A DNA stretch of 64,000 nt from CAKZNE01 sp963976435 (GTDB lineage Bacteria > Bacteroidota > Bacteroidia > Flavobacteriales > Schleiferiaceae), in the NCBI GenBank assembly GCA_963976435.1, contig CAXBKQ010000006.1, positions 62,001 through 126,000 of the forward strand, written 5' to 3'. Positions 26,009 through 36,500 of this stretch are shown here, piece after piece (within the stretch, counting starts at the first letter, position 1; every line of letters begins with the position of its first letter). The position numbers and the translations under genes were made by a program. The notes beneath the pieces are model-generated. The model did not search any database and was not told the origin of the DNA. It was given only the letters and a program-made list of their open reading frames with translations.

Positions 26009-28708
26009 TTAAAGTCCATATTTCACTCCAAACAAAACATACCTCGGTAATACGGTAGTTGAAGTTGTGCTTATTAAGTTATCAGAAAATGCATCCTGAC
26101 GAATATTTTGGGTTCCGAGTAGGTTCAAACCTCTCAAACTAAACTCCCATTTGCTATCCGTTTTTTGGTAATATAAAGCTGCATTTAAAAAGTCAAAAGC
26201 ACTTTGTGTGGCCCTATCCTCACTAAAATAATCGCTATAGGAATAATCGGCTTCCGCAGAAAAGCTCTTTAAAAATCGCGCTTCCAATTTTATATAGGGG
26301 CGGTTGGTGATAAAGCCATTTTGACTTTGGCTACCTTCATAATCATTGGTAGTTCTTTGGAATCCAACTTCCACATTTGGCGCGGTTTTAAAATTGGTTT
26401 CGAAACTCGCTGTATAGGATTGTGTAAGTGAGGTATTTGTGTTTTCAATACCATCAATAGTATTATTATTAGTACTAAATGAAACATTTCCTCTTACCCG
26501 TGTTTTAAATTTTCCAAACCTCTTTTCATAGCTTCCATAACCACTTAAAATGTCATTAGCAGCATCGGTATTAATGGGTTGGTTGATTCTTTCTAATCCA
26601 CGATAAACGATGGTATTAGTGATGTCACCTATTCTTTTATTATAGCTTAATCCAGCAAATATATTGGTGAAATTAAACATATTGAAGCTGAAATAATTCA
26701 TGGAAATATTGTGGTACCATGAATTGTCTAGATCTCTATTTCCAAGAAAAAGGCTGTTATAACTGGATATAGTGGTGCCTAAAATAATATTGTTAATATC
26801 TGTAAACTGGGCAACCATTCCATAGTTAAAGGTTAAAGATTCGCTAGTTTTAAAATCATATTTAGCGAAGAAATCGGGTAGGATAAGGTTTTTCTCCCTG
26901 GTATTGCTGCTTCCTTGCTGTTGATCTGTTATAGAATAACGGTGAAAATTCACCCCCGGGCTTAAAGTAAGCTTGCCAATTTTAGTTTTATAATGAGCAC
27001 CTAGGAAAATATCATTTAAATTAAATAAGACATTATTACTAAGGGAATCTCCATCAAACTCCGCTAAAGTATTACCATCTACAAGCTGCGAAATCTGAGA
27101 ATTGAAACTTTGGTTGCTATTACTCGTCCCTACACTAAAATTGATATGATTCTTATTATTGATGATATAGTAATAATTTAAAGATGCCTCAACCTTATTG
27201 GTGGTGATAAGCTTGTTTTGAAGAAGATTGTAATTATTGGTATCTACCAGTGGTATCAGCGAATTAAATGTTGGCAATTGTGAAAGCAATTCAATTAGTG
27301 GATCTTGCTTTTTATAGAGATGCTGAGCTTCAAATGCAATTACATTTTTTTCGTCAATATCATAGTAGGCTTCCAAACTTTGGTTTAATTCAGAGGGGTT
27401 TTGGGAATTAATGGTATTAATATCGTTGGTGAAATTTGCAATGGTAGACTGTTTATTATTATCCTCTTCTAGGCTGGTAATTTTATAAATAGCATCATAA
27501 CCAATATGCACTGCAGGTGAAGGAGTATAGGTAGTAGAAAGTTTAAACAAACCCGAATTACTGTTTTGAATATTGTTGGTAACAAGGTCTTCCGTATTAG
27601 CTATAGTATCTTGTCTTAAATAGGTTCTAAAATTTGTGTTTGACGCTATTGTTTGCGTTTGATTTCCAATAGCAAAACCGGAAATTGTCCATTTTTTATT
27701 GGGGTTATAGCTAAAATTTGCCGCTCCAAAACGAGCGGTAATTTCTTCAGCTCTATTTCCTTGGATCATTGAAAAACCTATATCGTCTGTTGCTACTCTT
27801 AAGCTAGAACCAGACTTTTGGCTAATATTTTTAAATCCACCTGTAAATCTGAAATAATCTCTAAAGGTAAATGCCGGTTCGCCAATATTATTTACATCTC
27901 CAATAATATTGAAGCTTGCCTTAGGCGTGTAGATAAAAAGGCTAGGATGAAGCAGATATCTTTCATCAAGGCCTCCTTCCGCTTTTACATCTCCAAATGT
28001 GATATTCTTTTTTCCTTCCTTTAGTTTGATGTTTATGGCAACTCTATCATCATTATCCAGACCTCTCATTGGGCTTACATCGTTGTAATTTCTCAAAACC
28101 TGAACCTTATCAATGGCACTAGCAGGAATATTTTGAGTAGCTAGTTTAGTGTCGCCATCAAAAAAGTCCTTGCCTTCTACCATCACTTTTTCTACGGATT
28201 TACCTTGTACTGTAACTTCCCCATTGTCATCCACTTCAAAGCCTGGCAATTTTTCCAGCACATCTTCTAGCTTCTTTTCCTCGCCATTGGTAAAAGCATC
28301 TGTTTGATAGATAATGGTATCACCTGAAACAGCGATAGGAATATTTTCTACAATTTCAACCTCATTCAAACTATTAATCTGCTCTTTAAGAACAATATCC
28401 AGCTTGTTGTTTTTCTCTTTTCCAGCAGTAGAAAATACTATATCCTTAGTTTCAAAACCTAGATAACTAAATCTTAGGATATAATTTTTATTGGATTCTA
28501 GGCTTATTTCATACCTACCTTCGGTATTGGAAATGGCGTAGCCAGACATGGAGCTATCTAAAGCGTCCAATGCTAAAACATTTGCCATTTCAAGACCTAA
28601 TCCAAGAGAATCTTGGATATAACCAGATACCTTGATAGATTGTGCATTAGCAAAGTTTAGGCTAAAAAAACAAATCGTTACAATTGCTATTGACTTCATA
28701 TTTTTCAT
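26009..28708 (-). CDS. TonB-dependent receptor-like outer-membrane beta-barrel protein
   Basis: An 899-residue outer-membrane protein. Order of domains: signal peptide (1-22), carboxypeptidase-like regulatory beta-sandwich (about 24-110, starting IKVSGYIQDSLGLGLEMANV), a plug domain (about 125-235 with KVMVEGKDFFDGD and RVAINIKLKEGKK), then a long beta-barrel with alternating Tyr/Asn-rich strands ending YVLFGVKYGL. I did not find a distinct TonB box. It lies 41 bp downstream of the GLPGLI gene on the same strand, a pair that recurs in Bacteroidota. The substrate is unknown; metal or peptide is often proposed for this group. Confidence 0.87.
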   Translation of the reverse strand: MKNMKSIAIVTICFFSLNFANAQSIKVSGYIQDSLGLGLEMANVLALDALDSSMSGYAISNTEGRYEISLESNKNYILRFSYLGFETKDIVFSTAGKEKNNKLDIVLKEQINSLNEVEIVENIPIAVSGDTIIYQTDAFTNGEEKKLEDVLEKLPGFEVDDNGEVTVQGKSVEKVMVEGKDFFDGDTKLATQNIPASAIDKVQVLRNYNDVSPMRGLDNDDRVAINIKLKEGKKNITFGDVKAEGGLDERYLLHPSLFIYTPKASFNIIGDVNNIGEPAFTFRDYFRFTGGFKNISQKSGSSLRVATDDIGFSMIQGNRAEEITARFGAANFSYNPNKKWTISGFAIGNQTQTIASNTNFRTYLRQDTIANTEDLVTNNIQNSNSGLFKLSTTYTPSPAVHIGYDAIYKITSLEEDNNKQSTIANFTNDINTINSQNPSELNQSLEAYYDIDEKNVIAFEAQHLYKKQDPLIELLSQLPTFNSLIPLVDTNNYNLLQNKLITTNKVEASLNYYYIINNKNHINFSVGTSNSNQSFNSQISQLVDGNTLAEFDGDSLSNNVLFNLNDIFLGAHYKTKIGKLTLSPGVNFHRYSITDQQQGSSNTREKNLILPDFFAKYDFKTSESLTFNYGMVAQFTDINNIILGTTISSYNSLFLGNRDLDNSWYHNISMNYFSFNMFNFTNIFAGLSYNKRIGDITNTIVYRGLERINQPINTDAANDILSGYGSYEKRFGKFKTRVRGNVSFSTNNNTIDGIENTNTSLTQSYTASFETNFKTAPNVEVGFQRTTNDYEGSQSQNGFITNRPYIKLEARFLKSFSAEADYSYSDYFSEDRATQSAFDFLNAALYYQKTDSKWEFSLRGLNLLGTQNIRQDAFSDNLISTTSTTVLPRYVLFGVKYGL

Positions 28709-28749
28709 GAGTTCAGACTATGGGTGATAAAATAGATTTTGCCGATTTA

Positions 28750-29625
28750 TTATCGCATTTCAATGGTAAAGCTTCCCCCTCTTCGGCCACCGCGACCTTT
28801 TCCACCTCTACCACCATATACCTCTTGCATTTCCTCCATTTTTTCACGCATAATCTTGGCATATTCCTCACTACTCACCTTTTTACCGTCCTTTAAAACT
28901 TTTATCTCCACCTTTTCTTTGGGGTTTAGCACCACCTTACTACAAACCATGGTGGTTCTACCGTCGTTTAATTCCATAATTAATCCAGGTAGTCCCCAAA
29001 AGTTTTTTGGTCCTTGGCTGATGGGTATTTCGGGTGTCCACCATGCCACAATCTCTTGCTCTACTTCGGTTTCCTTTTGCTCACTTTCTCCGTCTGCTCC
29101 TCTGCTAAAAGTGGCTGTTTTCATGATTCTAGTTGCTGTGGCTTTATAGCAGGTATAGGAACCAATTTTTTTACTTTCTTTTCCCAATTTCCATTTCCAG
29201 TCTGTTAAGGAGTCTGTAATTAGGAACTGTTTTCCGTATAGATCCGTTTGTTCTAGAAGAACTTTACTGCTGATATTCTTATAATAGCTTCCTCCAGATC
29301 CCATTATATTAGCGAAAATCCTCATCCCTCCACCTCTTCGGCCGGGGGTATCACCTTCATCCAAGGTTTCCACTTCGGTATAGCTAGATTCGGTTTTATT
29401 AAATTTTAGTTCGTACTCCTTTTGCATTGCTTTGGCCATTCTCTGTTTTATCATGGCCATTCTTTGTTCCATTTCTGGGTTCAATTTTGAGCTATCAACT
29501 TTCATATCCATGTCGAGGCTTGTTGCTGTATGATAAATGGCAATTCCTTGAAAGTTTTGGGCCTTGGAATTAAAAGCAAGACAAATAAAAAGTAAAAGTG
29601 AGCTTAGGGATTTTAAAATTCTCAT
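28750..29625 (-). CDS. GLPGLI-family protein
   Basis: A 291-residue secreted protein with a signal peptide (1-22) and the family-defining motif FWGLPGLIMELNDG (209-222). Residues about 40-75 are Met/Lys-rich and helical, and the C-terminal 60 residues are basic with Gly/Arg repeats (GGRGGKGRGGRRGG). GLPGLI proteins are of unknown function and usually sit beside TonB-type receptors, as here. It is the first gene of that pair. ATG start at 29625. The arginine-rich tail is unusual in composition compared with the surrounding genes. Confidence 0.9.
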   Translation of the reverse strand: MRILKSLSSLLLFICLAFNSKAQNFQGIAIYHTATSLDMDMKVDSSKLNPEMEQRMAMIKQRMAKAMQKEYELKFNKTESSYTEVETLDEGDTPGRRGGGMRIFANIMGSGGSYYKNISSKVLLEQTDLYGKQFLITDSLTDWKWKLGKESKKIGSYTCYKATATRIMKTATFSRGADGESEQKETEVEQEIVAWWTPEIPISQGPKNFWGLPGLIMELNDGRTTMVCSKVVLNPKEKVEIKVLKDGKKVSSEEYAKIMREKMEEMQEVYGGRGGKGRGGRRGGSFTIEMR

Positions 29626-29908
29626 ATAGGTGTGGCTGTGTTAAAAGGGATAAAATTGCTAATTAATAATCCTCTTTCCTGTTAATCAATTGTTAATGTG
29701 AAAATATTCGCAGGTTTATATTCAATCCGTTAATAGATAGTAAAAACTATAAATGGTTTAATCTCGATTAAATATTTCATTCTATCTAATATTAAGCCTT
29801 GCAATAAATTCTATTCTGTACTTTGCATCGTCGTAAAATTTCAAGGCCATTTTTAAAAAAGGTACAGATATTAAACTAAGCACCTTTGGAGGTGTTTTCA
29901 CACCTTCT

Positions 29909-32029
29909 TTGCTCACCATTCTTGGGGTAATAATGTATCTAAGATTTGGTTGGGTAGTTGGAAATGTAGGTCTTATTGGTAGTTTGATTATTGTTGTGTT
30001 GTCCACAGCTATCACTTTCCTTACCTCTTTGTCTATTGCTGCCATTGCCACCAATGCCCCTGTTAAGGCTGGCGGTGCCTACTATATGATTAGTCGCTCC
30101 CTTGGTGTTGAGATTGGTGGGGCCGTTGGAATTCCCCTTTATTTAGCTCAAGCATTTTCTGTAGCGCTCTATATCATTGGTTTTTCGGAAAGTTTAAATC
30201 TGGTTTTCCCTGGATTGGATGTTAAAATTGTTGGCTTAATTACCACCCTTGCTTTAGGAGCCTTGGCTCTTTTCTCTACTAAGGCTACTATTAAATCACA
30301 GTATATAATTCTAGCCATCATTCTCCTTTCCCTTCTTTCTCTATTTTTTGGAAGTCCTTTAGAAAATGTAGATACAGAACCTTGGAATATGGCCATAAAG
30401 CGCAAGGAGGATTTTTGGAAAGTTTTCGCTGTATTTTTTCCAGCTGTTACTGGGATTATGGCTGGAGTAAACTTATCTGGCGATTTAAAAAATCCTGCTC
30501 GTTCTATTCCCAAAGGAACCTTTCTGGCGGTTGGGGTAGGTTTTGTTATTTATATGGTATTACCGGTGATGTTGGCCTATAACGCAAGTGAAAGCGCTTT
30601 GATAAACGACCCGATGGTAATGCGAAAAATAGCCTTTTGGGGGGATGCCATTCTACTGGGAATTTGGGGGGCAACATTATCAAGTGCCGTGGGTAGTTTA
30701 CTAGGAGCGCCCCGAATATTACAGGCCTTGGCAGCAGATTCTGTTTTACCCAAAAAACTGTCCTTTTTCGAAAAAGAATCTGGACCAGAACATATCCCAC
30801 GAGCTGGAACAATTTTCACCATCCTAATTGCTCTCGTTTGTGTTTATTTTGGAGACTTAAACTTGTTGGCCCCTATCCTAACCATGTTCTTTTTAACCAC
30901 CTATGCTGTTCTAAACATTACAGCAGGACTAGAGCGCTTTTTGCGTAACCCCTCTTTTAGGCCGAAATTTAAAGTTCATTGGCTATTTTCAGTCTTGGGA
31001 GCCATTGGCTGTGCCATGGTGATGTTCCTGATAAATGCAAGGGCTACATTCTTGGCCTTTTTAGTGATTGCTAGCGTTTTTGTTTACCTAAAAAGAAGGG
31101 GATTTAAAACAGCAATGGGTGGTGTGCGAAAGGGGGTTTTGTTAAGCATTATTCGCTATGCCACATTGAGGCTAGACAATGGACAAGATGCCAAAAGCTG
31201 GAGACCAAATTTATTGGTGTTCTCCGGAGCGCCAACCAAAAGGTGGCACCTAATAGAGTTTGCAAATGCACTTAGCCAAAGGAAGGCCCTATTTACCGTT
31301 GCAACGATATTATCGGATGAAAACACAAGCCAAGAAAAGGTTCAAGATTATGAATCTCATATTGCAGAATACCTTAATTCAAAAAAAATTGGTGCTTTAG
31401 TTCGCGTAATTCAGTCTAATGATCCTTTTATTGGGGCTCAACATCTGGTTAATGCATACGGACTTGGGCCAATGGTGCCCAATACCATTTTACTAGGGGA
31501 TACCGAAGACTCTAGTCATATGGATACCTATTGTAAAATGATAAATCACATTTATCACTCCAAAAGAAATGTGATCATTTTCCATGATGAACAAAATGAA
31601 AGCTTTAGTTCTATTGAGGCTATAGACATTTGGTGGGGTGGCCTAAAAGGAAATGGTGCCTTAATGATGATTTTAGGTCATCTTCTTAAAAGCGCTAGAC
31701 ATTGGTCTAGATTAAAAATTAATATAAAAATGGTAGTTCCTACCCTAGAAGCTGCTGAAAGCGCAGAACGCAACCTGATTGAAAAGCTCTCTAAAATGCG
31801 GGTGGATTTTAAGATGAACATTTTGGTGGCGAAAGAGGGAGAAAATTTTTGGTCTATCCTAAACCAAGAATCTAAAAAATGCAGCCTAACCATGATTGGT
31901 ATGGCCGCTCCAGAGAATGGAAGTTTTAAAGAGTACTATCAGAAATTACAACAAAACACCTGCGATATAAAAAGGAAGGTTTTTGTTTTAGCCGCTAAAG
32001 ACACGGAGTTTAAAGATGTTTTGACCTAG
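29909..32029 (+). CDS. APC-superfamily permease related to cation-chloride cotransporters
   Basis: A polytopic inner-membrane protein of 706 residues from the first canonical start. Twelve hydrophobic segments occupy about 1-400; SLC12-like features include TILGVIMYLRFGWVVGN, KAGGAYYMISRSLG and FPAVTGIMAGVNLSGDLKNP. A soluble C-terminal domain (about 420-706) follows. The conserved N-terminal sequence STFGGVFTPS lies upstream of TTG 29909 in the same frame, which is open from 29837 but has no ATG, GTG or TTG. The real start may be ATT at 29849, or the A6 run at 29855-29860 may hide a one-base indel that would join a TTG at 29823. Substrate is not certain. Confidence 0.85.
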   Translation: MLTILGVIMYLRFGWVVGNVGLIGSLIIVVLSTAITFLTSLSIAAIATNAPVKAGGAYYMISRSLGVEIGGAVGIPLYLAQAFSVALYIIGFSESLNLVFPGLDVKIVGLITTLALGALALFSTKATIKSQYIILAIILLSLLSLFFGSPLENVDTEPWNMAIKRKEDFWKVFAVFFPAVTGIMAGVNLSGDLKNPARSIPKGTFLAVGVGFVIYMVLPVMLAYNASESALINDPMVMRKIAFWGDAILLGIWGATLSSAVGSLLGAPRILQALAADSVLPKKLSFFEKESGPEHIPRAGTIFTILIALVCVYFGDLNLLAPILTMFFLTTYAVLNITAGLERFLRNPSFRPKFKVHWLFSVLGAIGCAMVMFLINARATFLAFLVIASVFVYLKRRGFKTAMGGVRKGVLLSIIRYATLRLDNGQDAKSWRPNLLVFSGAPTKRWHLIEFANALSQRKALFTVATILSDENTSQEKVQDYESHIAEYLNSKKIGALVRVIQSNDPFIGAQHLVNAYGLGPMVPNTILLGDTEDSSHMDTYCKMINHIYHSKRNVIIFHDEQNESFSSIEAIDIWWGGLKGNGALMMILGHLLKSARHWSRLKINIKMVVPTLEAAESAERNLIEKLSKMRVDFKMNILVAKEGENFWSILNQESKKCSLTMIGMAAPENGSFKEYYQKLQQNTCDIKRKVFVLAAKDTEFKDVLT

Positions 32030-32037
32030 GGGAAAAT

Positions 32038-32850
32038 TTACAATTCTCGGATTAGTTCTATAAACAAATTGCTAAGCTTTTCATCAGCTTCTCCTGCAAC
32101 TTCAATTATTTCGGCAATATCTACAGGTTTTAGATTGTCAGGATCACATTCATCTGTAATAACCGACACGGCTATACAATCTAAACCCATATGGTTGGCT
32201 ACAATTACTTCAGGAACTGTACTCATTCCTACCATATCAGCACCAATAATTCCTAGATACCTATATTCTGCTCTAGTTTCTAAATTAGGCCCAAGCACGG
32301 AAGCATAAACACCCCTTCCAATTTTAGTATTTTGGCGCTGTGCTATTTCTTCTAATTTAGACATTATTCTTTGACAATAAGGCTCACTCATATCAGGGAA
32401 CCTTGGTCCTAAGGATTCGGCATTTGCGCCAACTAAAGGGTTTTGAGTTTGGAGATTGATATGGTCATCAATCATTATCAAATCTCCTTTTTTAAAATTT
32501 AAATTTACCCCACCTGCAGCATTTGAAAGTAGCAGTTGATGAATACCTAGCATTTTCAAAACCCTTACTGGAAAGGTAATTTCCTTGGCACTATAGCCTT
32601 CATAAAAATGAAATCGCCCTTGCATTGCCACAATTTTCTTACCTCCAACTTTGGCGAGGATTAAATTTCCAGCATGGTATTCCATTGTTGCCACAGGAAA
32701 ATTGGGAATATCCTTATAGCTAATGGTTTTGAGAATTTCTATTTTCTCCAACAATTTACCAAGCCCGGTTCCTAGAACAATTCCTGTTTCGAGGTTTACA
32801 AATCCCATTTTTTTTAAATAGGCTACTGATTCTTCAAGCTGTTGTATCAT
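32038..32850 (-). CDS. Purine-nucleoside phosphorylase
   Basis: Cleaves purine nucleosides with phosphate to free base and ribose 1-phosphate. The 270-residue trimeric-type PNP shows GTGLGKLLEKIE near the N-terminus, the phosphate site in MQGRFHFYEGYSAKEITFPV, the purine-site stretch YLGIIGADMVGMSTVPE and the NxD-type ITDECDPDN (Asn usually in the NP motif). Its start overlaps the TIGR04282-type gene by 4 bases (ATGA-type), so the two are translationally coupled. ATG start at 32850. Confidence 0.94.
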   Translation of the reverse strand: MIQQLEESVAYLKKMGFVNLETGIVLGTGLGKLLEKIEILKTISYKDIPNFPVATMEYHAGNLILAKVGGKKIVAMQGRFHFYEGYSAKEITFPVRVLKMLGIHQLLLSNAAGGVNLNFKKGDLIMIDDHINLQTQNPLVGANAESLGPRFPDMSEPYCQRIMSKLEEIAQRQNTKIGRGVYASVLGPNLETRAEYRYLGIIGADMVGMSTVPEVIVANHMGLDCIAVSVITDECDPDNLKPVDIAEIIEVAGEADEKLSNLFIELIREL

Positions 32851-33440
32851 AGGTTGGGAAATTTTTTTAGGTCTTCAATTGTATCTAAATCAACTTTTTC
32901 TTTCATTATTCCAAAGGATAATTTTTCCCTTTTAAAATCATTTAGGGTATCCTCAAAAACACTTTCTGTACTCCACTTTTTGTTCTGGAACAAATTTACG
33001 TTTTTGGACAAGCCCAGTAAATAATAACCCCCATCATTTGCTGGTCCAATTACAGCGTCCGAATCTTCAAGGATATTAAAAGCCTCTTCTAAATCTGAAC
33101 TTTCTAATTCTGGGCAATCACTTCCAATAATCACTATCCTTTTAAAACCCTTTTCAAAGCCACTTTCAAAAAAGGCTAGCATTCTCTCTCCTAAATCTCC
33201 TGGCTCCTGCAATTTCTTTTCAAAAATTTTCTCACTCCAGTCATCTTCAGTATTAATAAAATCTCCGTAACAAAGCCATTTCGTAGCCTTAATTTTAGTG
33301 CTTTCTTCTCTGGTAATTTTTAAAAGCTTTTTATAATATTCCAAAGCTTTTTCATTGCCAACATCTTTAGCTAGGCGTGTTTTAACATTTCCAGCAATTG
33401 GGTTTTTAATAAAGATTAATAGTAAATTCTCTGGATCCAT
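32847..33440 (-). CDS. TIGR04282/DUF2064-type nucleotidyl/glycosyltransferase-like protein
   Basis: A 197-residue GT-A-like protein. It has the activation motif IFIKNPIAGNVKTRLAKDVG (9-28), GSDCPELESSDL (about 115-126), GPANDGGYYLLGL (about 142-154) and the C-terminal DLDTIEDL. The family is annotated as arsenosugar-biosynthesis glycosyltransferase in TIGR04282 and is related to CobY/MobA-like nucleotidyltransferases. Coupling to PNP suggests a role in nucleoside or sugar-phosphate chemistry, but no arsM or arsS gene is visible, so an arsenosugar function is unproven. A near-consensus -7 element TATTTTCG lies about 30 bases upstream. Confidence 0.82.
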   Translation of the reverse strand: MDPENLLLIFIKNPIAGNVKTRLAKDVGNEKALEYYKKLLKITREESTKIKATKWLCYGDFINTEDDWSEKIFEKKLQEPGDLGERMLAFFESGFEKGFKRIVIIGSDCPELESSDLEEAFNILEDSDAVIGPANDGGYYLLGLSKNVNLFQNKKWSTESVFEDTLNDFKREKLSFGIMKEKVDLDTIEDLKKFPNL

Positions 33441-33528
33441 GAGGCTTTTATTGGCAGCTTTAAATGTCTGCCGAAAATAATGAATCTAAAAGGGAATAAA
33501 ATGGGCTTCTTGATTATTATTTGGAAGT

Positions 33529-36500
33529 CTATCCCATTTCAGATTTTGAAGGTCGGTTCTTTTCCCAATTTTCAATTTTGAGTTTTAAATCCTCCATATT
33601 TATGGGTTTTGATAAATAATCATCCAAACCTTCCTTTAAATACTTCTCTTTATCACCATCAAGGGCATTTGCGGTAAGGGCAATAATATGGGGTGCGGAT
33701 TCGCCATGATCCTCCTTAATATATCGTGTGGCCTCAACTCCCCCCATTTGAGGCATTTGAATATCCATAAAAATAAGGTCGTAATTTTTGTTTTGCGCAG
33801 CCTTAACCGCCATTACTCCATCTTCAGCCAAATCGATCTCATAACCCAAATTTTGAAAAAGTAATCGTATCAATTTTTGATTTACAGGATTGTCCTCCGC
33901 CACCAAGATTTTTAGATCCTTTTTAATTTTTTTATCCTTTTTTATTTCAGATTTAGAAGGGGAATTTTCGCCATTTCCACCATAAATCAATTGATCTACC
34001 CACGAAAGTTTAAAAGGACGATTAACCAATACAAAGGATTTACATCCCACCATATCCTTTTGAATATCGCATACAAAATGGATCTTATTATTTGAAGCAG
34101 CCAAGCCCTCTCCCAATTGAATGAACATCTCCCTTTCATCCTCCTCACAAAACATTACAAACACCCTTCCTTCGAGCTCTTCAAAATCAGAGCTTTTGGA
34201 GTCCATCATAGTTACCTCAAGCCCCCTTTCCTCAAAAATTTCTTTTGCCGTTTCAGCTTCTCCACCGCCATTAGAAACTATTATTAGCTTTTTTATTTTG
34301 GCTACTCTTTTTATATCTTCCCACTTCGCATTTACCTCAAGTTGAAAATAAAATTCAGATCCTTCATCTATCTCACTTTTCACTTTAAGGCTACCTCCCA
34401 TTAATTGGATTAACTTTTGGGTAATTGCCAAACCTAGTCCAGTTCCGCCAAACTTTCTAGTAATCGAAGAGTCTGCTTGCTGGAAAGCGGAAAAAATTGA
34501 CTCTTGCTTTTCTGGCTCAATACCAATTCCAGTGTCTATAATTGATACCTTGATAGAACATTTATCTAGGGCAATTTTTTCGGACTGGATTAAAATTCTA
34601 ACCTCCCCTCTTTCGGTAAATTTTACAGCATTGTTTAGCAAATTGATGATGCACTGTCTTATTCGACCCTCATCACCAAAAATAATTTCGGGTGCGCTTT
34701 TATCAATTTTATAAAAGAGCTTAATATGCTTTTGTGCAGCGCTAACGGATATAACCTGCAGGCAATCCTCAATCATTTTATTGAGGTTGAAAGCTTGGTT
34801 TTCCAGATCCATTTCTCCGGATTCAATTTTGGAAAAATCAAGAATATCATTGATTACTCCCAACAGGGCATTACCACTTACTTTAATGGTTTCTACAAAA
34901 TCCACCTGCTTTTCATCCAAACTCGTTTCCGTAAGCAGGCTACTCATTCCAATAACTGCGTTTAGTGGAGTTCTTATTTCGTGGCTCATAGTAGCAAGGA
35001 AATCAGACTTGGCTTTTACTGCTTCCTCGGCCTTTATTTTTGCCTCTCTAAGCTCCTCTTCTATATGTACCCTTTCCGTAAGGTTTTGAATGGTTCCTTT
35101 CATGGAAACAACCCTTCCATCTTTTACCACTGGTTTGGCAATATCTTGTAGATATTCAACCTTGCCATTTTTATGGTAAATTTTAAATACTACTTTATAT
35201 TCCTTTATTTCTTCAACGGCTTTATCAAAGGCTCTTTCCACTTCTTCAAATTCCTCCTTTAACATTATGTTTTCAACACTTTGTTTGTTAAAATCATAAT
35301 CCGATGGCAAACCAAAAATTGCGGGTAAATTATCGCTCCATTGGGAAACACCAGAAACTAAATCCCTTTCATAATAGCCTAATTGAGCAATTTCCTGTGC
35401 TTGCTTTAAGGTTTTTTCTTTTTGTTTAAGGGTAGATATAGCCCTATTTTTTTCAGAAGCAAAATCGCGTACCCTTTGAAGGTTAAGCTCTAGCCTTTCG
35501 CGGCTACTTTCCAATTCTAAATTCCTTTTCTCTAATGCTCCAGATTTTTCTTCCAAAAGCTTATTCTTATGTCTTAGAATTCGAAGGAAATAGAGTAAAA
35601 CTACTGATGAAACAAAAATCCTGATAAAGGCCAACCATAGTTTATCTAAGACCAAATCTCTTTTTAAAGCCTTCAAAAACACTGGCGTATAATGCACTAA
35701 GATGTGATATTGTCCATCTCCAAAAACCTCTTGTCCAAAAGGCGAATCTAGATTTTCAAAAACATTTAAAGGCTGAGCAAAAAAGAGGTCGTTTTCCAAT
35801 TCCAACAAACCGTTTTTTCCATCTTTTAGAATCTCCAAATATTTGGATTCTTCCAGGGTAGAATCAATGGAACTTGTATTCTCAGAAATTTTAAATCGAT
35901 TATTAAAATTGAAAATAAACTCTTCTTTGTTTTCTATTAAGGAGAAGCTTACTGAGTCTTTTACCTCCATATCGCTAAGGCGATCGAGGATTCTATTTGC
36001 TGAATAATTAAAGCAAATATATCCGGTCTTATCCCCATTTACTCCATAAAATACAGGCATGATAAACTGTACAACAGCCTCTGGTTTTCCGTTGGAGCTT
36101 ACAATCCTTAGGGGGGAAACATAAGCCTGATCTGGACCTAAGCCTCTAATTTTTGTAAACAACTCAGCTTCTAAAATTGATTTTGGAGTTTCCTTTTTTA
36201 AAAGTCTATTATTGAAGAAAATATTAATGCTCAATTTTTCATTCCCCAAGCTATCTAATAAGGCGAATTGGGAATAAAGCTGACGAATTTGGAGGAAGGA
36301 ACCACTAGTTTTTTCAATAACTTTTGAAATATATGGGTTCACTTCTTCGCTTAAAAACTGCCCATAGGCAGGATTTTTGGAAAAAAAGTAAATGTCTTGT
36401 AATACCCCAGAATATTCTTTTGAAACAAATAAATTAAGGCTTTGAGATTGTGCTTGTGCATCCTTCACCAATGCCTTTTTTGTACTGTCTAAATCTTTGA

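Noticed and set aside
29811..29825. TACTTTG as a -7 element for the APC permease
   Set aside because: It is one base short of TAnnTTTG (only one n), so I did not list it as a promoter.
30169..30513. 114-codon frame antisense to the APC permease
   Set aside because: Lies entirely opposite a strongly supported membrane-protein gene; a shadow of codon composition.
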